Assembly: GCA_944323505.1 (NCBI GenBank)
Contig: CALUST010000039.1
Span: forward strand, 1-39,374
Origin: an uncultured Bacteroidales bacterium
GTDB taxonomy: Bacteria; Bacteroidota; Bacteroidia; Bacteroidales; UBA932
Reading direction: 5' to 3'
DNA length: 39,374 nucleotides
A program made the translations under genes and the position numbers. This document shows, piece after piece, positions 27,240-35,673 of the stretch; within the stretch, counting starts at the first letter, position 1; each line of letters opens with the position of its first letter. The notes below the pieces were generated by a model, which searched no databases, had not been told where the DNA came from, and saw only the letters and a program-made list of their open reading frames with translations.

Positions 27240-28196
27240 ATGGATATGGATACCTACAAGTTGATGAAATATTTCAGGTGCGCCACTACACCTGACGAAG
27301 AGGCGGAAATCGACAGATGGCTGGCCGATGACCCGGACGGGAGCCATGCCAAGGCATTCAAGGATGCTCATCTGATTTTTTCCGGGATGACCGTGCATGC
27401 CAGGCCGGAAAAGCCTGCCGCAAGAAAGTCCGGTCATCTCCGCAGATTCCTTTTCGCTGCCGGGCTTGCGGCTTCGCTGGTGCTCGTGTCGGTGGTTTCT
27501 GCCATTGTCTCCAGGAACGAGACGGTGGACGCCCTTGCAGCCATGACCCAGAAAGTGTCCGTGCCTGCAGGCAGGAGTCTTCAGATGACACTTCCGGACG
27601 GTACCGAGATCTGGCTCAATGCAGGCACTGAGATGGAGTATCCTGCCGTCTTCTCCCGCAAGTCCAGGAATGTGCGGCTCATATCTGGAGAGGCTCTTTT
27701 CGATGTGGCCAAGGACAATGACCGGCCGTTCGTGGTGGAGACATTCGCCTCCGACATTTCAGTCCTGGGGACGAGATTCAACGTGTATGCGGACGAACAG
27801 AACAATGATTTCTCCGCTGCCCTGCTCAGAGGCTCGATCAAGGTCACAAGCAGGCTTGCGGACAATTCCGAATATATACTGGAGCCGAAGGACGTGATAA
27901 AGATGGAGGACGGGCGCCTCTGTCTCGACAGGATGGACGATACCGGCAAGGTGGACTGCTGGACGAGGGGGCTGATAGATGTGGTCGGTGTCCCGTTCGA
28001 CGAACTCATGCACAGGCTGGAGCGCATCTACGGCGTGGATATCATCATCACTGCGGAGGAACTTCCTGTCGTGCATTACACTTGGGGCAAGATACGTGTG
28101 TCGGAAGGGCTTGAGCACGCATTGACAGTGCTGGAGAAAGCCTCAGACTTCACTTGGGAGAGAGACTCGGAGTCAGGCGCTGTCCTGATCCGCTGA
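27240..28196 (+). CDS. FecR-type anti-sigma factor
   Basis: A 318-residue inner-membrane regulator. The cytoplasmic N-terminus has the family pattern MDTYKLMKYF...TPDEEAEIDRWLADDPDG, which should bind the sigma factor. A single membrane helix follows (FLFAAGLAASLVLVSVVSAI), then a periplasmic FecR domain (VPAGRSLQMTLPDGTEIWLN, then SGEALFDVAKDNDRPFVVET) and a C-terminal DUF4974-like domain that would contact the STN domain of SusC. The start is ambiguous: ATGs at 27222, 27240 and 27246 are in frame; the conserved sequence favours 27240 or 27246. It lies between the divergent sigma factor and susC. Confidence 0.92.
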   Translation: MDMDTYKLMKYFRCATTPDEEAEIDRWLADDPDGSHAKAFKDAHLIFSGMTVHARPEKPAARKSGHLRRFLFAAGLAASLVLVSVVSAIVSRNETVDALAAMTQKVSVPAGRSLQMTLPDGTEIWLNAGTEMEYPAVFSRKSRNVRLISGEALFDVAKDNDRPFVVETFASDISVLGTRFNVYADEQNNDFSAALLRGSIKVTSRLADNSEYILEPKDVIKMEDGRLCLDRMDDTGKVDCWTRGLIDVVGVPFDELMHRLERIYGVDIIITAEELPVVHYTWGKIRVSEGLEHALTVLEKASDFTWERDSESGAVLIR

Positions 28197-28274
28197 TATG
28201 TATATGATATTTAAGGGCAGAATACTATGGAATAGAAGACCACGACACTGACACTGATGACCGGAGGCATACTT

Positions 28275-28317
28275 TCCTGTCCGTAATCATTTATGGGTAT
28301 GTCTGGCTGAGACAGGA
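28275..28317 (+). repeat. Inverted repeats in the fecR-susC interval
   Basis: TCCTGTC (28275-28281) pairs with GACAGGA (28311-28317) across a 29-base loop. A second, mutually exclusive hairpin TGTCT/AGACA (28300-28314) overlaps its right arm. The 163-base interval 28197-28359 holds no gene and should contain the promoter recognised by the divergent sigma factor. The repeats could be a leader structure or a weak terminator; no T tract follows. Confidence 0.35.
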
Positions 28318-28359
28318 CAATGGCACGTAATTACTGATACTATTTTTAATAACAATTTT

Positions 28360-31300
28360 ATGAACAAAGGTCTATTAAGCAAAGTTGGTAGACTGCTGGC
28401 GGCTGTTTCCGCGCTTGTGTTCCTCCATTTAGGGGGGGTGGCCAATGCGCAGGACCAGGCCCGTGTGACCCTCAGGATGGACAACGCCACCCTGCAGGAA
28501 GTCGTTGATGCGATTGAGCAGCAGTCACAATATCTTTTCCTGATGAATCAGGTCGATGTGAAGATGCCGGTGAGCATAAATGCGGAGAATCTGCCGCTCA
28601 CGGATGTCCTTGACCGGATTTTCTCTTCTACAGACATCTCCTGGAATATCCAGGGCATGAACGTCTACATCTCAAGGGAGGAGGCGGAAGACAACTCTCA
28701 GCAGAGTGTCGGCAATACTGTATCCGGAACAGTCATCGACTCCTACGGTACACCTATAATAGGTGTCGGTGTGATTGTCAAGGGCACCACTGTGGGAGCG
28801 AGCACCGACCTCGACGGTAACTTCTCATTCGAACTCCCTGAGGGAATGGAATCCTCCGTGCTTGAGTTCTCCTGCCTCGGATACAAGACCGTGGAGCAGC
28901 AGATCGGCACGCGCAGGCTTTTCAATGTCACTCTTGAGGACGACTCCATGCTCCTCGAAGGGACAGTGGTGACAGCCCTCGGTATCCGCCGTGCGGAGAA
29001 GGCCCTTTCCTACAATGTGCAGGAAGGCAAGTCGGACGAACTCCTTGCCAACAAGGACGCGAACTTCGTCAACTCCCTCAACGGTAAGGTCGCCGGCCTT
29101 GTCATCAACGCCTCCTCATCCGGAGTCGGCGGTGCCACCAAGGTCATCATGCGTGGACAGAAATCCATCGAGCAGTCATCCAATGCCCTCTATGTGATTG
29201 ACGGTGTGCCTATGTATACCATGGCAAAGGAAGGCGGTACAGAGTTCAGTTCACAGGGAACCACCGACCCTATCGCGGATATCAACCCTGAGGACATCGA
29301 GTCCATGACAGTCCTGACAGGTGCGGCCGCGGCTGCGCTCTACGGATCGGATGCGGCCAACGGAGCCATCGTCATCACCACCAAGCAGGGACAGAAAGGC
29401 AAGACTTCCATCACCATATCCAGCAACACAGAAGTCTCCATGCCGTTCGTGCTCCCTCGTTTCCAGAACTCCTATGGCACCGGCAACCCTCAGTCGTCTG
29501 CAGGTGCGCAGTATTACAGCTGGGGAGAAAAACTGAACGAATACACTAACCCTGGCTACAACCCTCGCAAGGACTATTACCAGACAGGCGTGACCGGTAC
29601 GGAGAGTGTCTCATTCTCGACAGGTACCGAGAAGAACCAGCTCTATCTCTCTGCTGCGGCAGTCAACTCCCGTGGTATAGTCCCGAACAACAAGTACGAC
29701 AGGTACAACTTCACGTTCAGGAACACCACCTCATTCTTCAATGACAAGATGAAGTTCGATATAGGCGCGAGCTACATCCTCCAGAACGACCGCAACATGA
29801 CCAACCAGGGTACATACAGCAACCCTATCGTCGGAGCGTACCTCTTCCCTCGCGGAAATGACTGGGAGGATGTGAAGATGTACGAGCGTTGGGACCCTTC
29901 ACGCAACCTCTACACCCAGTACTGGCCGATAGGGGATGCCGGTCTCACGATGCAGAACCCGTACTGGGTCAACTACCGCAACCTGCGTGAGAACAAGAAA
30001 GACCGTTATATGCTCAATGCAGGTCTTTCCTACCAGATACTTGACTGGCTCAGCGTATCGGGACGTATCCGTATCGACAACTCTGTCAATACTGCCACCG
30101 AGAAATACTACGCCTCCACAGTCAATACCCTTACGGAACGTTCAAACAGGGGTCTCTACTCAATATCCGAGTCAAAGGACAAGCAGATCTACGGAGATGT
30201 GCTCGTGAATGTCAACAAGACATGGACAGGCTGGAGCCTCCAGGCTACCGCCGGTGCCTCATTCACTGACATGCGTTCAGACCTCATGTCCATCAGGGGA
30301 CCTATCTCGGACGGCTCGATAGAAGGAGAGAAGGCAGGCCTTGCCAATGTCTTCAATGTCCTGAACCTCAGCCAGTCCATGACCAGCCGCAACCAGACAG
30401 GCTGGAGAGAGCAGACCCAGTCGGTATTTGCCTCTGCCGAGGTCGGCTTCAAAGGCGCATACTATCTGACATTGACAGGCCGTAGCGACTGGCCGTCACA
30501 GCTGGCCGGACCTAACTCCAACCAGAAGGCGTTCTTCTATCCTTCCGTCGGAGCATCGGTAGTGCTTTCGGAGATTATCCCGAATATGCCTGCTCTTCTT
30601 GAATATGTAAAGATCAGGGGTTCATACGCATCTGTCGGTGTCGCATTCGAGCGTTTCATCGCCAACCCTATGTATTCATGGGACGGCAGCAACACCTCAT
30701 GGAGCACCCAGACCCAGTACCCTCTCTACAACCTTAAGCCTGAGAGGACATCTTCATGGGAAGTCGGTCTCACAATGAGATTCCTCAAATACTTCAACCT
30801 CGACGCAACCTACTACCATGCACTCACGTCCAACCAGACATTCGATCCTAAGATCTCTGTCGGCTCAGGATGGTCCAACATGTACGTGCAGTCCGGTAGC
30901 GTGCTGAACAACGGTGTCGAACTCGCCCTCGGCTTTGACAACACCTGGGGGATATTCAACTGGAACAGCAACTTCACCTTCTCGGCCAACCACAACAAGA
31001 TACTCTCTCTTGCCGAGGACATCGAGATCGAAGGCGTGCACCTGAGCATCGACCAGCTCGACATGAACGGTCTTGACCAGGCTCACTTCATCCTCCGCGA
31101 AGGCGGCTCTCTCGGAGACCTGTACTCTCTCGTGGACCTGAAGAAGGACCATAACGGCAAGATATTCATCGACGAGAACGGTTCTGTCTCAAAGGAGAAC
31201 ATCAGCAACCCGGAGAACTACATCAAGTTGGGAAGCGTCCTCCCGAAGGCCAACCTCGCGTGGAACAACAGTTTCCGCCTCGGCAACTTCAATTTCGGAT

Positions 31301-31737
31301 TCCTCGTCACAGCCCGTCTCGGCGGCATAGTCTACTCCAAGACACAGGCAATGCTCGACGGATTCGGAGTGTCTGAGGCATCGGCCATCGCCAGGGACAA
31401 CGGCGGCGTCTTTGTCAACGGCGGCGACCTCGTCAATGCGCAGTCATGGTACCAGACAGTCGGAGAGTCATCTCCTGTGCCTCAGTACTATACCTATTCC
31501 GCCACCAACGTCCGTCTCCAAGAGGCCTCTGTCGGCTACACCTTCCCTCGCAAGATGCTGAACAACGTCTGCGAACTGACTCTCCAGCTGGTCGGCAGAA
31601 ACCTCTGGATGATATACAACAAGGCTCCGTTCGACCCTGAGTCCATTGCCACGACAAGCAATTACTACCAGGGAATCGACTACTTCATGATGCCGAGCAC
31701 GAGAAACTTCGGCTTCAACATCAGACTTAAATTCTAA
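28360..31737 (+). CDS. SusC-family TonB-dependent outer-membrane transporter with STN domain
   Basis: Imports an oligosaccharide across the outer membrane using TonB energy, capped by its SusD partner. The 1125-residue protein has a signal peptide ending near VANAQ, an STN signalling domain (about 33-108), a carboxypeptidase-D-like beta-sandwich (GTVIDSYGTPIIGVGVIVKGT), a plug with ALYVIDGVPMY and GAAAAALYGSDAANGAI, and a long barrel ending in FGFNIRLKF, with the aromatic C-terminus typical of outer-membrane proteins. The STN domain marks it as able to signal through FecR to the sigma factor encoded just upstream. susD follows after 12 bases. Confidence 0.95.
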   Translation: MNKGLLSKVGRLLAAVSALVFLHLGGVANAQDQARVTLRMDNATLQEVVDAIEQQSQYLFLMNQVDVKMPVSINAENLPLTDVLDRIFSSTDISWNIQGMNVYISREEAEDNSQQSVGNTVSGTVIDSYGTPIIGVGVIVKGTTVGASTDLDGNFSFELPEGMESSVLEFSCLGYKTVEQQIGTRRLFNVTLEDDSMLLEGTVVTALGIRRAEKALSYNVQEGKSDELLANKDANFVNSLNGKVAGLVINASSSGVGGATKVIMRGQKSIEQSSNALYVIDGVPMYTMAKEGGTEFSSQGTTDPIADINPEDIESMTVLTGAAAAALYGSDAANGAIVITTKQGQKGKTSITISSNTEVSMPFVLPRFQNSYGTGNPQSSAGAQYYSWGEKLNEYTNPGYNPRKDYYQTGVTGTESVSFSTGTEKNQLYLSAAAVNSRGIVPNNKYDRYNFTFRNTTSFFNDKMKFDIGASYILQNDRNMTNQGTYSNPIVGAYLFPRGNDWEDVKMYERWDPSRNLYTQYWPIGDAGLTMQNPYWVNYRNLRENKKDRYMLNAGLSYQILDWLSVSGRIRIDNSVNTATEKYYASTVNTLTERSNRGLYSISESKDKQIYGDVLVNVNKTWTGWSLQATAGASFTDMRSDLMSIRGPISDGSIEGEKAGLANVFNVLNLSQSMTSRNQTGWREQTQSVFASAEVGFKGAYYLTLTGRSDWPSQLAGPNSNQKAFFYPSVGASVVLSEIIPNMPALLEYVKIRGSYASVGVAFERFIANPMYSWDGSNTSWSTQTQYPLYNLKPERTSSWEVGLTMRFLKYFNLDATYYHALTSNQTFDPKISVGSGWSNMYVQSGSVLNNGVELALGFDNTWGIFNWNSNFTFSANHNKILSLAEDIEIEGVHLSIDQLDMNGLDQAHFILREGGSLGDLYSLVDLKKDHNGKIFIDENGSVSKENISNPENYIKLGSVLPKANLAWNNSFRLGNFNFGFLVTARLGGIVYSKTQAMLDGFGVSEASAIARDNGGVFVNGGDLVNAQSWYQTVGESSPVPQYYTYSATNVRLQEASVGYTFPRKMLNNVCELTLQLVGRNLWMIYNKAPFDPESIATTSNYYQGIDYFMMPSTRNFGFNIRLKF

Positions 31738-31749
31738 GGAGACAATCTT

Positions 31750-33336
31750 ATGATGAGAATAAATAAAATCTTTTTAGGACTTGCAGCATTGGCCGGCACG
31801 GCATGTACCGCCAACTACATGGATATCAACAGCAATCCGTACGAGGTCTCCAGAGATCAGATGGAAGCCGACGGGTACGGGCTGGGCGCGGCCATCAACG
31901 GTATGGCCGGAGTCGTCATCTCAACCGATGTCAATACTGCACAGCTGACAGACAACCTGCTCGGAGGTCCTCTCGGAGGATACTTCGCCGATTCGGGGTC
32001 ATGGTCATACACCATATCGCAGTTCAATGCCACCGACGACTGGACAAGGGTCTTCCTTGCCAGTGACAAGGTCATTCCATTGCTCTACTCCAACTATACG
32101 GAATTGCACAGGCTCACGGACGACCCAGCCCCTCTTGCCATCGGAGACATCATCAAAGTGGCTGCCATGCACAGGGTGGCTGACACCTTCGGACCGATTC
32201 CTTATACAAGGATAGGCGCGGACGGTCAGATTGCCGTGCCGTATGACGACCAGAAGACAGTCTATGAGACCATGATCAATGAACTCACGGAAGCCGTGAA
32301 TACATTGTCGGAATACACCATGTCTTCCATCCCAGCCACTGCGGACTACATCTACGGAGGCAACATCACGAAATGGATCAGATTCGCCAACTCGCTGAAA
32401 CTCCGTCTTGCGATGCGTATAATCAACGTTGACCAGGAGTTCGCGACTGCGGCTGCCCTTTCTGCGGTCAGCCACGAGATCGGTGTCATCGAGTCCAATG
32501 AAGACATAGCCAGGCTCTCGACGTTCGGCACCTCGGGCAATCCGATTTATGCGGCCTCATGGTACAATGCCATAGATGACTGCCTGACAGGCGGTGACAC
32601 CCACGCCGCTGCCGACATCACGAGCTATATGAACGCCTACAACGACCCTCGCAGACCGGCATATTTCATCAAGTCAGAGTGGGGGGACGGTCTGGAGTAT
32701 TGCGGGATGCGCAGAAGCATTGTCCGTCCGGACCTGAAGACCGTCGGTCACAAATATTCCGGCATCAACATCACTACCCAGACCCCGCTCGTGTGGATGA
32801 ATGCCGCTGAAGTCGCATTCCTCAGGGCTGAGGCAGAAGGTGTCTACGGCATTGATATGCCGGGCGGTACGGCACAGGAGTTCTACGAAAGAGGCATAAC
32901 TCTCTCGTTCGAGCAGTACGGGGTCTCCGGAGTCGAGACCTACCTCGCAATCTCAGAGCCTGTCACGGTATCGTTCACAGACCCTTGGACAGACGGCAAC
33001 GTGAACGGCTCTGTAAGCCCTATCACCGCACCATGCGTACAGTGGAAGGACGACGCGGATAAGCAGAAGAGAATCATCACCCAGAAATGGATAGCCAACT
33101 GGATTCTCGGCAACGAGGCCTGGTCTGACTACAGGCGTACCGGCTACCCTGAACTCTTCCCTGCAAGCGATGCCGGCAACATGTCCAACGGTACTGTCGA
33201 CTCCCGCCGAGGAGCACGCAGGATGCCTTATCCGCAGGCCGAATTCACCAACAACCCTTACATGTCGGAGGCTGTCTCTCTTCTGGGCGGTCCGGACAAC
33301 ATGGGGACCGACCTCTGGTGGGCAAAGAAAAACTGA
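31750..33336 (+). CDS. SusD-family glycan-binding lipoprotein
   Basis: Surface lipoprotein that captures the glycan and acts as lid of the SusC transporter. The 528-residue protein has a lipoprotein signal with Cys19 as the probable lipidated residue (LAGTAC, a loose lipobox). The helical TPR-like body includes VAAMHRVADTFGPIPYTRIG, a conserved SusD-type segment, KWIRFANSLKLRLAMRI, and VWMNAAEVAFLRAEA, a SusD hallmark near the C-terminal third. It looks closest to the SusD-like_2 branch. Two adjacent ATG codons open the gene; the first is used here. It sits 12 bases after susC and 16 bases before the GH18-like gene. Confidence 0.93.
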   Translation: MMRINKIFLGLAALAGTACTANYMDINSNPYEVSRDQMEADGYGLGAAINGMAGVVISTDVNTAQLTDNLLGGPLGGYFADSGSWSYTISQFNATDDWTRVFLASDKVIPLLYSNYTELHRLTDDPAPLAIGDIIKVAAMHRVADTFGPIPYTRIGADGQIAVPYDDQKTVYETMINELTEAVNTLSEYTMSSIPATADYIYGGNITKWIRFANSLKLRLAMRIINVDQEFATAAALSAVSHEIGVIESNEDIARLSTFGTSGNPIYAASWYNAIDDCLTGGDTHAAADITSYMNAYNDPRRPAYFIKSEWGDGLEYCGMRRSIVRPDLKTVGHKYSGINITTQTPLVWMNAAEVAFLRAEAEGVYGIDMPGGTAQEFYERGITLSFEQYGVSGVETYLAISEPVTVSFTDPWTDGNVNGSVSPITAPCVQWKDDADKQKRIITQKWIANWILGNEAWSDYRRTGYPELFPASDAGNMSNGTVDSRRGARRMPYPQAEFTNNPYMSEAVSLLGGPDNMGTDLWWAKKN

Positions 33337-33352
33337 TAACTGATTTGATGAT

Positions 33353-34474
33353 ATGAAAAGGATAATGAATATTTTCAACGGAAACAGATTCATGACAGCC
33401 GCCCTCTGGATGGCCTTGGCTGCTGCCCCGGGGCTGGTATCATGCTCTGACTGGACGACACCTGAGAGCCTGCCCATCCACGAGGTGACACTGGAGGACG
33501 ATGCGGAACTGCAGAACCGCTATTTCCAGAGCCTTCGGGACTACAAGCAGAGCGAGCACATGGTGACTATTGTCAAATACGACAACATCACAGGCACTCC
33601 GGCGACACAGGCCGACAGGGTCTATGCCATCCCGGACAGTGTGGACTATGTCATACTTACCGCTCCGGACAACCTCTCAGAGACAGTCATCTCCGAGATG
33701 GCCGGTTGCCGCGAGGACAAGGGTACCCTCTTCTTGCATGAGGTAAGTTACGATGACATCCTCCTTGAGCATGAAGCATATCTCGAGGAATGGGAGGAGG
33801 CCCGGGCCGAGATGCAGGCCGATGCTGCGGAAGATGTTCCGGAAGAGGCTGAGCCTGTGTCATTTGCCGACTTCCTCCAGGAAAAGGTGTCGGCAGCCCT
33901 CTCTCTGACCGGCAAATACGGCTATGACGGACTCAACGTCTACTATGGCGGAGTCTTCCCTGAAAGTCTCGGGGACGATGCCCGCAAGGAACTGGAAGCC
34001 AACCAGAAGATTTTCTTTGATGCTGTCACCGGATGGATTGCAACCAATCAGGACAAGATATTCCTCTTTGAGGGCAAGCCTGTGAACGTGACCTACGATC
34101 ACGCGTTCCTGCAAGGATGCAGATATTTCATAGTCGATTCGAGGGAAGCGGCTACCGAGCCTGAGTTCGGCGTAGATGTGAATATGGCTTATGACGCTAC
34201 AGCGGATGCCTTCCTTTCCGACAGGATCATCCTCGGCGTGACCATGCCTTCCATGACAGACACGGCGGACGGTACGGGATATTTCACCGACGCTGAGGGT
34301 AACGAGGTCAACGCACCTACAGGCGCTTCAAGATGGCTCATGAAGTCCGTGTCCTCCTACACCAGATGCGGACTCTGCATCAGCCGTGCGAAGAACGACT
34401 ATTACAACCAGACATCGGCTTATGGCGTCATCAGGGATGCCATCAGCTATATGAACCCTTCACCATTAAACTGA
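33353..34474 (+). CDS. GH18-fold lipoprotein lacking catalytic residues (putative glycan-binding protein)
   Basis: A 373-residue lipoprotein (lipobox LVSC, Cys31, then SDW). The fold resembles the family 18 glycosidase barrel: the strand where active enzymes read DGxDxDxE is YDGLNVYYGGVF at 191-202, so the catalytic Asp and Glu positions are Tyr197 and Gly199. Hydrolysis by the usual substrate-assisted mechanism is therefore unlikely, and a surface glycan-binding role is inferred. Residues 139-170 form an acidic, Glu/Ala-rich insertion, perhaps a flexible loop. Related GH18-like proteins occur next to SusD in Bacteroides N-glycan loci. It lies between susD and a LamG lipoprotein with short gaps (16 and 7 bases). 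A different carbohydrate-active fold remains possible. Confidence 0.75.
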   Translation: MKRIMNIFNGNRFMTAALWMALAAAPGLVSCSDWTTPESLPIHEVTLEDDAELQNRYFQSLRDYKQSEHMVTIVKYDNITGTPATQADRVYAIPDSVDYVILTAPDNLSETVISEMAGCREDKGTLFLHEVSYDDILLEHEAYLEEWEEARAEMQADAAEDVPEEAEPVSFADFLQEKVSAALSLTGKYGYDGLNVYYGGVFPESLGDDARKELEANQKIFFDAVTGWIATNQDKIFLFEGKPVNVTYDHAFLQGCRYFIVDSREAATEPEFGVDVNMAYDATADAFLSDRIILGVTMPSMTDTADGTGYFTDAEGNEVNAPTGASRWLMKSVSSYTRCGLCISRAKNDYYNQTSAYGVIRDAISYMNPSPLN

Positions 34475-34481
34475 ATCTGAC

Positions 34482-35651
34482 ATGAAAGCAATCATAAGAA
34501 ATGTGTCATTGATGACTCTCGCTGTCCTTGCAGGCAGCTGCACCAAGAACGGCGAGGATGTCAGGCATTACGATAGCAGGATCTTCATTGACGAAGAGCC
34601 GCAGGTCGAACTCCTCTATGAGATCTCCGATGAACAGACATCGGAGACAAGGGAGTTGAGCATATCGATACCTTCTCCTGCCGAGTCGGAAGTGTCGGCG
34701 ACATTCAAGTTCGACCCGGCCCTTGCAGACAGGTTCAACGCGGCATACGGCGAGTCCGCCCTGCCTTATGACGGGGAACTGATCTCCATTGAGAACGCCA
34801 GGGCCGTCATCACCGAAGGCAACATCACATCAGAGCCTGCGTCTGTCACATTCAACGGCATGGGGCAGCTTGAGTCCGGCCGGACCTATGTGGCTCCGAT
34901 TGTCCTCTCCGATGTCAGCGGCATGGACGTGCTTGAGTCCAAGAGCGTCGTCTACTATGTGTTCAGGGAGGCTGCCCTCATCAATGTGGTGGCCGACATC
35001 TCACAGAACTATTTCCCTGTGAAATGGAACGTGCCTGTAGGCGGTCTCAGGACCATCACTGTCGAGGCGCTCATCAATGTCCGTGACTTCGGGCTGATTG
35101 AGGGCAAGGGAGAGGCCATAAGCACCCTGTTCGGTATCGAGAACAACTTCCTCATACGTATAGGCGATGCAAGTTTCCCTCAGAACCAGATCCAGCTGGC
35201 AGCTGCAGGTGACAAGTTCCCTGGAGGCAGCAAGAAACTCGGTCTTCCGACCAACCAGTGGGTCCATGTGGCTGTAGTATGGGATAGCACCACCGGAGAC
35301 AGGATCATCTACCATGACGGCAAGGAGATTGCCCGCGACGAAGGTGCGGTGAGCACAGGCGGTGTGAACCTTACCACCGAGTGCTATATAGGACGTTCAT
35401 ACAATGACGAGAGATGGCTCGAAGGCCAGATTTCTGAGATGAGGATATGGACAGTGCAGCGTACTCCAGAACAGTTGAAAGCCAACGTATATTCACTCGA
35501 CCCTGAGGACCCTGCCAATACAGGACTCCTTGCCTACTGGAAGTTTGACGAAGGCAGCGGCAATGTCGTCAAGGACCATAGCGGCAACGGCAACGACGTC
35601 ACTGCTGCAAAGACCCTCCAGTGGGTGAACGTGTCTCTTCCTGAAGAATAG
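34482..35651 (+). CDS. DUF1735 - LamG/concanavalin-like lipoprotein (surface glycan-binding candidate)
   Basis: A 389-residue lipoprotein with a clear lipobox (LAGSC, Cys20). Residues about 30-165 form a DUF1735-type beta-sandwich, with the pattern of AYGESALPYDGELISIENAR and YVAPIVLSDVSG. Residues about 170-385 form a LamG/concanavalin A-like lectin domain with NQWVHVAVVWD, HDGKEIARDEG, CYIGRSYNDERWLEGQISEMRIW and AYWKFDEGSGNVVKDHSGNGND, all standard for Laminin_G_3 domains. No catalytic residues were seen. It is probably a surface-exposed binding protein that helps capture the glycoprotein substrate. It starts 7 bases after the GH18-like gene and ends 22 bases before the GH18 enzyme gene. 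Confidence 0.85.
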   Translation: MKAIIRNVSLMTLAVLAGSCTKNGEDVRHYDSRIFIDEEPQVELLYEISDEQTSETRELSISIPSPAESEVSATFKFDPALADRFNAAYGESALPYDGELISIENARAVITEGNITSEPASVTFNGMGQLESGRTYVAPIVLSDVSGMDVLESKSVVYYVFREAALINVVADISQNYFPVKWNVPVGGLRTITVEALINVRDFGLIEGKGEAISTLFGIENNFLIRIGDASFPQNQIQLAAAGDKFPGGSKKLGLPTNQWVHVAVVWDSTTGDRIIYHDGKEIARDEGAVSTGGVNLTTECYIGRSYNDERWLEGQISEMRIWTVQRTPEQLKANVYSLDPEDPANTGLLAYWKFDEGSGNVVKDHSGNGNDVTAAKTLQWVNVSLPEE

Positions 35652-35673
35652 GAACTGTAAAATGGTATGAAAG

